64,000 nucleotides of DNA. It comes from Yponomeuta sedellus (taxonomy: Eukaryota > Arthropoda > Insecta > Lepidoptera > Yponomeutidae). Location: contig OW203722.1 in assembly GCA_934045075.1 (NCBI GenBank), forward strand, positions 21,970,429 to 22,034,428, written 5' to 3'. Shown here piece after piece: positions 21,940 to 31,230 of the stretch. A model generated the notes under the pieces. The model worked only from the letters and a program-made list of their open reading frames with translations. It was not told the DNA's origin and searched no databases. The position numbers and the translations under genes were made by a program. Each line of letters starts with the position of its first letter. The stretch's first letter is position 1.

Positions 21940-21990
21940 AATCAAGCTGATAATATGTGGTGCTTAAGAAGGTAAGTTCGAACGTTAGTT

Positions 21991-24153
21991 TTAGCTTAAG
22001 AGGTACTTTTTCAATATGAATCTACTCTTTTCGGGTTTTGATTCCAAATCACTTACTACACTATGAGGCAGTTCGTTTAAGATAACAGGTAGCAGGTAGT
22101 CTGTAGTACGCATACCATAAACATTGCGGTATTTTGGTGTTACAAAAGTAGGCAAATACAGTAGATGACGTAGTTGCTTAGAACGACTTCTCTTTTTTAA
22201 GTTTTTTATATTATTATTTTCTTCACATACTATAGCTATTTTAAATTTATCAAAAATATCACTTATTTTACAATAACTGAATAATCCAGCTTCGTCATCT
22301 CTATATTTGGTCCTTATGTGGGTTGGTACAATATTTTTTAGAAGTGTGCATTGAAGTTTATAAATCTTCTGAATATAGCTTTTATAGGAACGCCCATAAC
22401 TACTCAACCCATAACTGATGACAGAGTCTGCTAATGACAAGTACAGTAGTCTTATAATTTTATATGGTACTTTATATTTTAGTATAGTTAATTTAGCAAG
22501 TATGGATCTCAATTTTTGACATATATATTCAATGTGGGGACCCCAGTTAAAGTTTTTGTCTATGATCAGACCTAGATATTTGTGCTTATCAGTTAGCTCA
22601 AGTGTGCCACAATTACATTTAACTACATTGTTTTGATGCAAGCATGAGTGATCATGGGCAACTATGAAGGGTTCTGAGGGTGCTTTTAGGTATGGAGACC
22701 TAATGTGTATTAATTTGGTTTTTTGTGCGTTAATGACTAGGCCTACATCGTGAGCCCACTTACACAACTGGTCGTAATTATATTGGAGTATTTTTTGAGC
22801 TACATTAACATTTTTGTTAGCAGATATTAAACAAGTGTCATCAGCAAACTGGTACACCGAACACCCCTGAAATATATTACACATATCGTTAACATACAGC
22901 AAGTACTCTGTTGGGCCGATTATAGACCCCTGTGCGGTGCCTTCCTCCGTGGATAAAGGGTCACTATATCCACCTGCTATTTTGACAGAAGTCACCCTAT
23001 TTGTATGATAGTCTTTGAACCATTCCAAGAAGGGTCCCTGTATACCATTTTGCTGTAACTTCATGTAAAGTGTTTCATAATTTAAGGTGTCGAATGCTTT
23101 ACTAAAATCTATGAAAATTGCGAGGACATGGTTTTTAGAGTCTAGGTGACTGCTAATCTCATTAGTGAATTTAGATAGCAATTGTGTTGTATTTTTGTTT
23201 TTTTGAAAGCCGAATTGATTAGGATTAATAATGTTATTTTTTGTAAGGTATTTTTGAATTTCGTGGCCTAGGTATTTCTCTATTATTTTATCTATACATG
23301 ATAAAATAGTTATCGGTCTATAATTGTTAATGTCGGAATAGCTGCCTTGTTTAAATATAGGCCTGATTAATCCAACTTTTAGTTGATCTGAGTAAAGTTT
23401 ATTCACAATACATGCATTAATCAGGTGTGAGATAACGGGGGTAATTTTAGGAATTATACATTTTATGTCTTTTGCTCTTATGCCATCCGTACCTGGGCTT
23501 TTTTTATCATTTAGGTGCCTGATTATTGTATGTATAACATCACAGTTAGCTTTATATAATTTCATGGATAATTGGGGTCGGTTAACATAAGTTTCGCTGT
23601 CTAATATAGGCACATTACATGAGGTTGATAGGTTTCTTACATTGTTTTTAAATTCTGTTGCAAATAGGTTAGAAGTTACAGTAAGTTCAGTTTTAAAATG
23701 TTTATTAATTACATCATCAATAGATTTTATAATTTTACCACATAATCTGTTTACAATTTCCCACATTTTCTTAGAGTTCTTGAAGTTTTTACAAATTTCC
23801 TTTTTATTAAAATTATTTTTGACATTATTAATGTGTTTGTTAGTTTTATTTCTATAAGAGTTATATAGTAGTCTATTGCATAAATTTTTTTCATCTCTTT
23901 TCCATATATCAAATAACTCATCCCTTTTTTTACACATGTATATAATTCTTTTACTTAACCATTTACAAGATTTTCGTTTGCTTAAATTAATATTAACAAT
24001 AGATTTACTTTTTTCGTAAGCATTTGAAAACCTACAAATAATAAAATTAAGAATATCGGTGGGGTTGACGAGGCTAAGGGCCTCTGACCAATCAGTCTTA
24101 CAAAGTTCACTTTTAACTTTATCATTATTTATTTGTGATACAGATTTGAATAA
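21991..24153 (-). pseudogene. LINE ORF2, linker and reverse-transcriptase part
   Basis: The frame is open from 24153 to the stop at 21991 (about 720 codons). The first Met-initiated product would be 648 aa from 23937. Counting from that Met, KSPGTDG is near 146-152, NYRPITIL near 205-212, the catalytic FIDFSKAFDTL at 275-285 (Asp277), GTAQGSIIGP at 333-342, and YQFADD at 362-367 (catalytic Asp pair 366-367). A thumb/C-terminal region follows. All RT catalytic residues are present. It belongs in frame with the endonuclease upstream but is separated from it by a frameshift between 24128 and 24153 (net one extra base, or two missing). The copy as sequenced cannot make a full ORF2 protein. Confidence 0.92.
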
Positions 24154-24937
24154 TTATGTTACAGTGAAATGATTCTTCGAGTAATGCTAAGCCTGTTATA
24201 AAATGGTCTGCCAAGGCATTGTTTACAACTGCCGTGTGTATATCTTGCTTAATAGGATGGCCTACAGGGGTGCGAATGAATATGTGATCAATACATGACT
24301 TAGTGATGAGGTCACCTTTTTTTTCAATTCGTGTATATTGATTAATGCCACTCTCTAGGCCATGCTCATATAAACAATTTAAATACTGAGTCACTATAGA
24401 ATCTGAGGTATTTTTAAGATCTAGGTTAATGTCCCCCATAATTACATAATTAACTTTGGGAGAATGTAAAGATAGCACACGAGAGAGCTCTTTGACAAAG
24501 AGGTTTTTATTAAAATTGGGAGGCCGGTATATTGCACATAGTATTGTCTTGTAGCCATAGCTAGTCTCTAGTTCACCTTGAATACATTCATAGTTAAAAG
24601 TACAAGTTTGCAGTCTAGAGAATTTCACACTTTTGTGAGTATATATTATGATGCCTCCACCTTTTTTGTTGGTTCTTAGCTCTGTATTCATTTCATAGTT
24701 GTCTAGTTCAAACAGGTTCTTACAATTTTCCGTGATATTGGCTTCGCTGATTACAATAACTTGTATTAGACGAGTACTACATTCTACGAGCAACTCCAAC
24801 TGTGAGAAGTTTTGAATCATTGATCTGATGTTTACATGAAGCATTAAAAGATTGTTATGTTGTGATGATAATCCATCGGTGAAGTCATTCCATGTTAGTA
24901 CGTTTGCTTCATTAATATCTGAGGCGTAATAATCCAT
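24125..24937 (-). pseudogene. LINE ORF2, APE-type endonuclease part
   Basis: The 270-aa open product begins MDYYASD. Endonuclease signatures in order are LHVNIRSM (catalytic Asn, ~33-40), VISEANI (catalytic Glu), the GGGIIIYTHK block, AIYRPPNFN, IMGDINLDL (Asp and Asn), KSCIDHIFI (Asp) and ADHF (His). The family nicks target DNA to prime reverse transcription. The reading frame runs into a stop at 24125-24127 just after LLEESFHCN because of the frameshift; the RT frame continues the protein. The start is 56 nt after the ORF1 stop, as usual for two-ORF LINEs, so translation probably depends on re-initiation or an internal start (inference). Confidence 0.9.
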
Positions 24938-24993
24938 CAGGACTTCTTAAAAAATTGACATGATAAGTGCCGGGGAAAAGAGAAAAAAAAGTC

Positions 24994-25986
24994 TTACTTG
25001 GAGAACTCTGCTGCCAGCATTTCAATGTCCTTTATGCATTTAATGCTATGAGTTTTTTCTTTCTCACATTTGCGTATGAGAATAGACCCATTTTTTATCC
25101 ACACAAACTTACACTGTGAGGTTTGCTTCAGTACTTGTTTGGCTTTCCATAGCAGATAGGCAACACTTGATGTTAGGCATTCACGTAGGTATATACGAGT
25201 ATCATATTGTTTCCCCAGATCCTTCTGTGTGAGTTGGATACTACGTGCAGCCTCCATCCACTGCTCTCTCTGTCCATCCCGCATTACAACAACAATAGCT
25301 GAGTTTTGGTCATCAGTTTTGCCAGATTGACGAGTTTTCCTCTTTCTGTAAGCTTTCACCACATCACTGGAGTTTTGCTGTAGTTTTACTGAGATTTTTT
25401 CAACGATCTGTGTTATGTTCTCATTCTCATCCTCTTGTATGCCACTTATTTCCATCTGGTTAGCTACCTGTCCTTGCTCCAGGGCATTGACCTTCTGTTC
25501 GAGAGCATCAATTTTAAGATTGAAGTTCTTACATGTATTCCTTAGGTCCTTGCATTGGTTCTCAAGCATTTTGTTGTTTTCTTCGTACCTTTTAACCTGC
25601 TCCTCGTAATCATCAATTTTTTTTGAATAAAAACTGAGGCTTTGCTGAAGCTCTTGTCTCAGAATCTCACGGATTTCTTTCCTTACATCCTTCAAAATCT
25701 TGGAGGAAACCTGTTCCTGGGTCACATTTGAGAGTGATTCTACATCAGTGTTCTCTTCTTCCTCGGGATCCGGCAAAATGCATGACAAGCGTTTTTGCTT
25801 GGCGTTTCCAGAACATGCACGACATTTCCAGTCGACAGAGTCTGTTGACACGAGCGTGCTTAGTTGCTCCATAGTAACTGAAGCACACTTTCCATTGCCA
25901 TGATGCCACTTGCTACATTTACCGCATTGTATGCCTGGATTAGTTTTAGTAACTGCCCTGGCGCATACTGCGCACTTGACCGCCAT
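24994..25986 (-). CDS. LINE ORF1: PHD finger, coiled coil, FP-like RNA-binding domain
   Basis: A 330-aa intact frame; the ATG context (aaaATGG) is good. Residues 5-58 form a PHD-type zinc finger: Cys5, Cys8, Cys21, Cys24, His29, Cys34, Cys55 and Cys58, with the typical Trp two residues before the last Cys pair (Trp53). The H-to-C spacing (four residues) is longer than in most PHD fingers. About 95-175 is heptad-rich and charged, a predicted coiled coil for oligomerisation. From ~185 the pattern ISGIQEDENENI … YLRECLTS … LLWKAKQVLK … CKFVWIKNGSILIRK resembles the baculovirus FP-protein domain found in many insect CR1-like ORF1 proteins. Its probable role is to bind element RNA and possibly chromatin; the latter is inferred from the PHD finger. 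The ORF is intact, in contrast to ORF2. Confidence 0.88.
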   Translation of the reverse strand: MAVKCAVCARAVTKTNPGIQCGKCSKWHHGNGKCASVTMEQLSTLVSTDSVDWKCRACSGNAKQKRLSCILPDPEEEENTDVESLSNVTQEQVSSKILKDVRKEIREILRQELQQSLSFYSKKIDDYEEQVKRYEENNKMLENQCKDLRNTCKNFNLKIDALEQKVNALEQGQVANQMEISGIQEDENENITQIVEKISVKLQQNSSDVVKAYRKRKTRQSGKTDDQNSAIVVVMRDGQREQWMEAARSIQLTQKDLGKQYDTRIYLRECLTSSVAYLLWKAKQVLKQTSQCKFVWIKNGSILIRKCEKEKTHSIKCIKDIEMLAAEFSK

Positions 25987-26052
25987 TTTCAGTATAAATT
26001 AGAGGTTATGCGCAGTGCAATGTCAAACACCGTTCCGTTTCGCACCTAGCGA

Positions 26053-26085
26053 GCAACTGCTGACAGCGCCTGTTGTTGCTTAACC
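26053..26085 (-). mobile_element. 5S-type SINE, promoter-proximal remnant
   Basis: 'ctgacagcgcctgttgttgc' then 'ttaaccca' is the continuation of the SINE interrupted at 21726. The far 5' end of the SINE is not present. Confidence 0.8.
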
Positions 26086-26139
26086 CAAATTAGTTAGCCT
26101 AATCTCTTAGTCAAGATATACAAGTATTGAATATCATGG

Positions 26140-26390
26140 TATCTTTATGATAGATAGACAAAAATTTATTGCATCATGGGAAGAAGGAATTACAAATAAT
26201 TTCTTATATCTAAGCAATACTATACAATTTGCCGTCTTACCGTTTACGATGATCTCTTCCAGACAAGCTTTGGAGCTTGCTTGCAGACAAGCTGCCGAAA
26301 CGTCGGGAAATAAGGTAATTACGTTTTACCTAATACACAATCGTGATTGGGCCCGTTTAATATATAATTATGTATGAGTATCGCGAATCA
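26140..26390 (+). repeat. Family K-like fragment and Penelope-like terminal relic
   Basis: 26158-26275 resembles family K ('tttattgcatcatgggaaga', 'cttccagacaagctttgg'). 26281-26365 contains 'gccgaaacgtcgggaaataa', 'ggtaattacgttttacctaa' and 'aatcgtgattgggcccg', which recur at 35310-35360 and (reverse) 58250-58300. Such 'acgt.tcgg' ends are common next to Penelope-like elements in moths; that link is inference. Confidence 0.5.
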
Positions 26391-27160
26391 TTAAGAAATA
26401 CTAAGCTTTGGAGTGTAGCGGTGAAGTGTTTTATTTAATTTTTAATAGAGAACTCTGTAGGTACACTGAATTTGTTATACCCTTTCAGGAATAAAGACGT
26501 GAGATTACGTATGTAATAATTAGAACAGGCACGCGGCTTCATATCTTTTCTTCCTGCCTACGCAAATTCTCTAAATAACGTTACGTAATTAAAATCTCAA
26601 ACCTGCCAACATTAAAAGCATTCCTCACATGCCACACCTTTGCTTAAGGGCATCTACGCGCAGATTAAACTAATAAGAGAAGAAATAACAATGTACCCTA
26701 GAATTAGTAGCACCTTTCCGGTATGGCTGTTGTTGGGTACGTGCGGTCTAGTTGAATATTCAGGGATCACTCGTGTTTTACACTTCGACATTGCACCATT
26801 ATTTCCCTTAAAAATAAATGAAAACCTAGAACCCTAACAGTGTTACTTCGAACATCCATACCCTTTTGTCAGGAATCACTCAGGTTTATTGTCCCTAAAA
26901 ACTGTTACGTCATCATCACCAGCATCATAAGGTTACCGGTACCCACTGGGTTATAGCCCTGTTCCCTCAAAAGGCACCTCTCTGGTCGTCTGGATCTATG
27001 GACCTTCCGCCGACTCAGTATTGTTGGCTTATATTTATAAAATGCTAATTTTTACAACTATTATCACTAATTTGATCTGCAATGAGTGCAAATAATAATT
27101 ATTCATTTCAGAACTGTATTTATCTTAGTTTTTAATTTGATTAAATTGTTTATAAGTTGA
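26391..27160. other. Unassigned stretch
   Basis: AT-rich, with no gene or repeat recognised. Confidence 0.5.
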
Positions 27161-27480
27161 AGTTGTCAAAAATGGTAACTTCAAAATGGCGGAAACGTCA
27201 ACCTTATCTATAAAAGAACGCGCTCGCAGTCTAGCAGGCAGTTCTTATCGAGAATCGGCCGAAGCAGTTATTTTGCTTAAAAACTGTGGGATATTCGCCC
27301 CATTTAAATAGTTAGAAAAAGTAACTCTTTTAACAGATACTTGAAGTGATATTCAAGCGAAAGCGAAATAATTGAATTATCAAAATATTGAGAGTGCAGT
27401 GTTTGTGTCTAATAATGTGATAATAACAATGAATTAAATGTGTAAATAAACTGATTGGGAATAAAATACAGTAAAATACC
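27161..27480 (+). other. TATA-containing block, possible LTR or promoter relic
   Basis: It has 'ctataaaagaacgcgctcgc' at 27209-27228 followed ~20 bp later by 'aggcagttctt', and several aataaa-like signals at 27420-27470. The layout (TGT start at 27164, TATA box, then polyadenylation signals) resembles an LTR. However, I found no flanking duplication or matching TG…CA ends. Treat it as unresolved. Confidence 0.3.
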
Positions 27481-27705
27481 AAAACCTGTTTGTATGTGTT
27501 ATTTCCCGATAAAACCTCGACAATATATCGTCCGGACATTAGGCTGCTGGCTCGTCGCTTTGTCTATGTTATCGGCCGCTACTCTGTGATTGCGCTGGTA
27601 CGCCAACCGTCTTCCCGCCGCGCCAGAGATCCTGCCCATTTCCACTTCAATCTCGAGACTCTTTTGCCAATTTCGTCGACTTTTGTACAGACGGATGACG
27701 AGTTG
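27481..27705 (-). pseudogene. RTE-type LINE fragment, C-terminal part of RT ORF
   Basis: The minus strand reads VDEIGKRVSRLKWKWAGSL, then ARREDGWRTSAITE*RPIT, then further to RYIVEVLSG. This follows the pattern seen in insect RTE elements (RxxKLKWxWAGHIARRxDGRW … EWRPRTGxRSxGRPPTRW.DDI..V.G). It contains at least two stops and small shifts. It is a dead copy. Confidence 0.7.
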
Positions 27706-27831
27706 TTACTCGATCTACACTGTGAGACCCAGCATAGCTAGCTTCTTAGCCTCTGTACTTCTGGTGCATATTCTGTTTTATGAGCGTCTTCGTTTCAGCT
27801 CTTATCTAAAAATATTCAGAACACACTAGTT

Positions 27832-28228
27832 ACACTATTTTTATTTTTAATGCACTAACCCGTGCTAAGGAAAAAATTTAAAAACCTATTTAGAGGCTAA
27901 AAATTTCACCCATGCCGGGATACGAACCCGCAACCTCTGGCTATCCGTACCAGCGCTCTACCAATTGAGCCAATGGGCGACTCACGGCATCAGTGAAAAA
28001 TTCGAACCTCTTTACAATATTCTCTGTATTACGTACAGTACGTATTTGCTTAAGTCAGATGTCGCTGCCTGTACGTAATACAGAGAATATTGTAAAGAGG
28101 TTCGAAATTTCACTGATGCCGTGAGTCACCCATTGGCTCAATTGGTAGAGCGCTGGTACGGATAGCCAGAGGTTGCGGGTTCGAATCCCGGCATGGGTGA
28201 AATTTTTAGCCTCTAAATAGGTTTTTAA
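27832..28228. mobile_element. Family T palindromic retroposon with 12-bp TSD
   Basis: Two ~170-bp arms in inverted orientation each carry the complete tRNA-like segment (minus sense at 27907-27980, plus sense at 28124-28200; B box ggttcgaatcc). They are separated by ~40 bp around 'gcttaagtcagatgtcgctg'. The left end is 'acactatttttattttt', the right end 'aataggtttttaaa'. The sequence aacacactagtt flanks the whole unit (27820-27831 and 28228-28239, sharing the last A). One insertion event therefore delivered both arms. Confidence 0.92.
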
Positions 28229-28339
28229 ACACACTAGTTGTCTGTCTTTGTCTTTAAACATTACGCAATATGTGATTCGAAGACGTTGGCAGTTGAAACT
28301 GTTAAAATTACTTCTTTAAATATTAGTTTTATTAAATAC

Positions 28340-28500
28340 TAGCTGACCCAGCAAACTTCGTACCGCATTACAGTCGATTTTATTTTTTAATTTTCTCTCC
28401 GTAAGAACCATCCTCGTACTTCAAGGAATATTCCAAAAAAAGAATTAGCGAATTCGGTTCAGCTGCTCTTACCAACACATTCAGCGATTCATTTTTATGT
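28340..28500 (+). repeat. Interspersed repeat shared with 58062-58235
   Basis: 'ctagctgacccagcaaactt', 'aagaaccatcctcgtacttc' then 'aaggaatattc', and 'tcggttcagctgctct' also occur at 58068-58235. Class unknown; the pattern resembles a LINE 3' end frequent in moths. Confidence 0.65.
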
Positions 28501-28748
28501 TATAGATCACTCAACATATCATTAAATTATTAACAAATTTTTGGTTCAGCATTTAAAATTTTATTATGTTGATATTTAAATACATTACGAATAGAACTTA
28601 GAGAAGGGGCGAAATGGCCGAGCAATTCTTCGTACCATTTTTTTATAACTTTTCTTATTATGAACCATTATGTCTACCACATATTATCATATGACTTAAC
28701 TTATATTACTTCTTAAAATATCCTGTCCACTCAGAAATGCACCCTTGA

Positions 28749-29135
28749 TATTATTCTCAATTTGCCTATAAGCAAATTTACATCACTCAACTTCTTGTAC
28801 AGTCCGTTAACTTTTAGAATATACCCCTGTTTCCTGTAATAGAAATATCGTAACTAATATGATACTAATAAACACATAACATTTCAAACCAGTGAAGAAA
28901 AGGTTTATACGGAGCAGGAAGTAGTATTTGCTCGTGTGCTTTCGAAGAAAACTGAAGCCTTCTCTAGAGCTCGAGGTATATTCAAGAAGCTAACAGACTG
29001 TACAAAAAATTGAGTAATGTAAATTTGCATATAGGCAAATTGACAATACTACTTCCTGTATTCAATCGTGTGCTTTCGGCGAAAACTGAAGCCTTCTTTA
29101 GAGCCCGAGGTATATTCTAGAAGTTAACAGACCTA
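28749..29135. mobile_element. Nested palindromic MITEs, family M
   Basis: The outer arms 'caatttgcctataagcaaat' (28758-28777) and 'atttgcatataggcaaattg' (29023-29042), with 'tgtacagtccgttaactttt' and 'aagctaacagactgtaca' inside them, form a ~65-bp imperfect inverted repeat around 28799-29010. The centre holds 'gagcaggaagtagtatttgc' and 'cgtgtgctttcg'. A second partial copy of the right half follows at 29046-29132. Confidence 0.75.
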
Positions 29136-29419
29136 ATTGATTTCTGTTTAATAAGAGTGTCCCCTCCCAACATTGTCTCCTTAGAATATTATACCCCACT
29201 AGGGCGCGTAATAGTGCGGCTGGCAATAAAGGGGAGCGGCGAACTTTGTCACAATATAACTGGGAGCATAGAAATATTACTCATAGAATTATATCACGTT
29301 GTTTCAAGTTTCTGCCTACGGGCATGCGAGCAAATATTTCACAGATATTTAGTTTCTTCTATGCTATGCCCGTTATGCAGTTTGACACAAACAACTTATG
29401 TATTTTTATATGAATAAAC

Positions 29420-29690
29420 ATCTTCCGTGCTTCGCAAGGCACTTGGACATTTGGCACAAGACACTTGGCTTAGGCAATGGTGCTGGCTGTCATGAAATAG
29501 TAGCCGTTAAGCCAAATTAGTGGTCTTATGAGCGGCTAAGTAACTTCCTGTCAGGAGGCCCGCCACAGTCTTATAATCCCCCACTAACTCGGGATAAGCG
29601 TCTTTTGGTGGTTTGGCCTAACCTTCCTTCGATGCAGGAAGAGACCCGTGACCCAGCAGTGGGGATATACAAGGGTTGATATTGACAAAC
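29420..29690 (+). mobile_element. 5S-type SINE, lacking promoter-like head
   Basis: Starts 'cttccgtgcttcgcaaggca' and ends 'tatacaagggttgatattga'. Contains the family body (ggctgtcatg, agcggctaagtaacttcctg, 'gatgcaggaagagacccgtg'). Confidence 0.82.
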
Positions 29691-30225
29691 ATTTTTATCA
29701 ATCAATCAAACGACATGTTGCGTCACAATGAAACTTTGCTAATACGTTTAGAGGACACTAATCGAGTTTTGATCATGATTAGAATTGGAAATAAACTTAA
29801 CAAAAAGTAATAGCCTTGAGCATAGCTTCTGTGAAAAGCTTTCATTTAAGCTATGATTTTTATATATTTTTGTGTACAATAGCACGAGTTTTTATATTTC
29901 TCCTTGACATTAAGGAAACTTGAGATACTGAGGTATACACATACCTCAGCGAGTAAAATTGCCAATCTACGGATAGCTCACATGGTAACTAAGTCAATAC
30001 TCACTTTGAATATCTGTGCCTTCCAGTGAGATATTTTTATTTATATATGCATAATGCTGCCCCGCAAACGTTGTATCATACATTAGTAACCTATATTATG
30101 AGACCTACTAAATGAACAATGTTCAATAAATTAATAAAAATCCTTGGAGCCATTTCGGAGGATTTCGAGAACAACCACTGTGTCACGAGATTTTTAGATT
30201 ATATTTTTTTCTACAAGAGAATGTA

Positions 30226-30510
30226 GTGACTAGAATTGAGAAAAGAATGTTGTGTTGGTTCGAACATATGGAGAGGATGAAGGAAGAAAGATTGACAAAA
30301 CAAATATCGGACATACATCGACTAAATAGGGGATGTATTAGCAAAAGGGAAGATAAAAATACTCGGAACCCGCGTGCATGCATGCAACGACTTATGAACG
30401 TTGATGAAGCGAAGGTGATCTGTCAGGATCGTAGCAAGTGGCAGTCACTGGTCTCTGCCTACCCCTCTGGGATACAGGCGAGAGGTTATGTAGATTATGT
30501 ATATACGTAT
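30226..30510 (+). pseudogene. RTE-type LINE, RT C-terminal relic
   Basis: An open 144-aa frame carries MTRIEKRMLCWFEHMERMKE, then ERLTKQISDIHRLNRGCISK, then NPRACMQRLMNVDEAKVICQ and WQSLVSAYPSG. This is the C-terminus of an RTE-type endonuclease-RT polyprotein, 5' truncated just before the MLRWFGHVERM-type motif. It ends in 'gtatatacgtatgtattt'. Of the five copies of this block in the window it is the longest open one. Confidence 0.8.
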
Positions 30511-31182
30511 GTATTTTTTCTTATTTTTACAATTCAGCTTAATTCCCTTAGTCTACGTGTTGTTAGACTAAGACTGGAAGTACACACGGCGACAACTACA
30601 GTGGTTCGGCTCAACTACTGTTATCGGCGCGGTAATTGCCAGTTCCGGCAACGGTTATAGATTGCGATAACGATTGACCGAAGATTGTTGTGTTAAAACC
30701 GTGCTCTGATTGAAAATGGTTATAAACGACCTGCAAAAAATACGGGTATGATCAGCAACGAAGGTTTAACTGTCAGTGCAATAAAAGTCTTTTGAATAGC
30801 AAACAATACAACGTCCTCAGTCCTGACCTTGAAAATTACAATAGAAAATGAATAATCTATTGTTATTTTCAAGGTCAGTTGTAAAGAGGTTTAATAAGCA
30901 AAAGTAAATTTATTAAATTTTGTGTTGCGTAGATATGTGAAATATACATTTGGTTTTCGCACACAGTATTTAATATTAGAATTAGAATAGAATTTACAAA
31001 TTGTTTTATTGCATAAAGTCTGAAATAGAGTGGTAATGTAAACTGACGTAAGGGGATAAAAAACGTGCACTCCCGCAAGAAGTATTATATTACCAATAAA
31101 TGGCTTTGAAATTTGATTCTCTCCTGTAAAAATATTTTGTGTTCTTCTTTTTCTTAATAATACTTGATAAGAGAGATGCATG

Positions 31183-31230
31183 ACCCGCATGCCGGGGGTG
31201 GGGATTATGGGTGTTACTGAGTAATCTTCC
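31183..31230 (-). repeat. Family F fragment
   Basis: 'gcatgccgggggtggggatt' and 'atgggtgttac' match the 'aatccccac…gggcatgc' part of family F. Confidence 0.5.

Larger units (their letters stand above)
21727..26052 (-). mobile_element. Near-full-length non-LTR retrotransposon (PHD/FP-type ORF1, APE-EN, RT)
   Basis: On the minus strand the order is a short leader (~65 nt), ORF1 (25986-24994), a 56-nt spacer, ORF2 (24937-21991, one frameshift), a 3' UTR of ~260 nt and a poly(A) run ending at 21727. The element is inserted in a 5S-type SINE, whose two parts flank it. The target duplication is not certain; the best candidate is agcacct (left) against agcaact (right). The 3' UTR holds a perfect 15-bp stem at 21904-21939. 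The APE endonuclease and FADD-type RT place it in the broad CR1/Jockey-like LINE assemblage. The exact clade needs a phylogeny. Confidence 0.93.
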
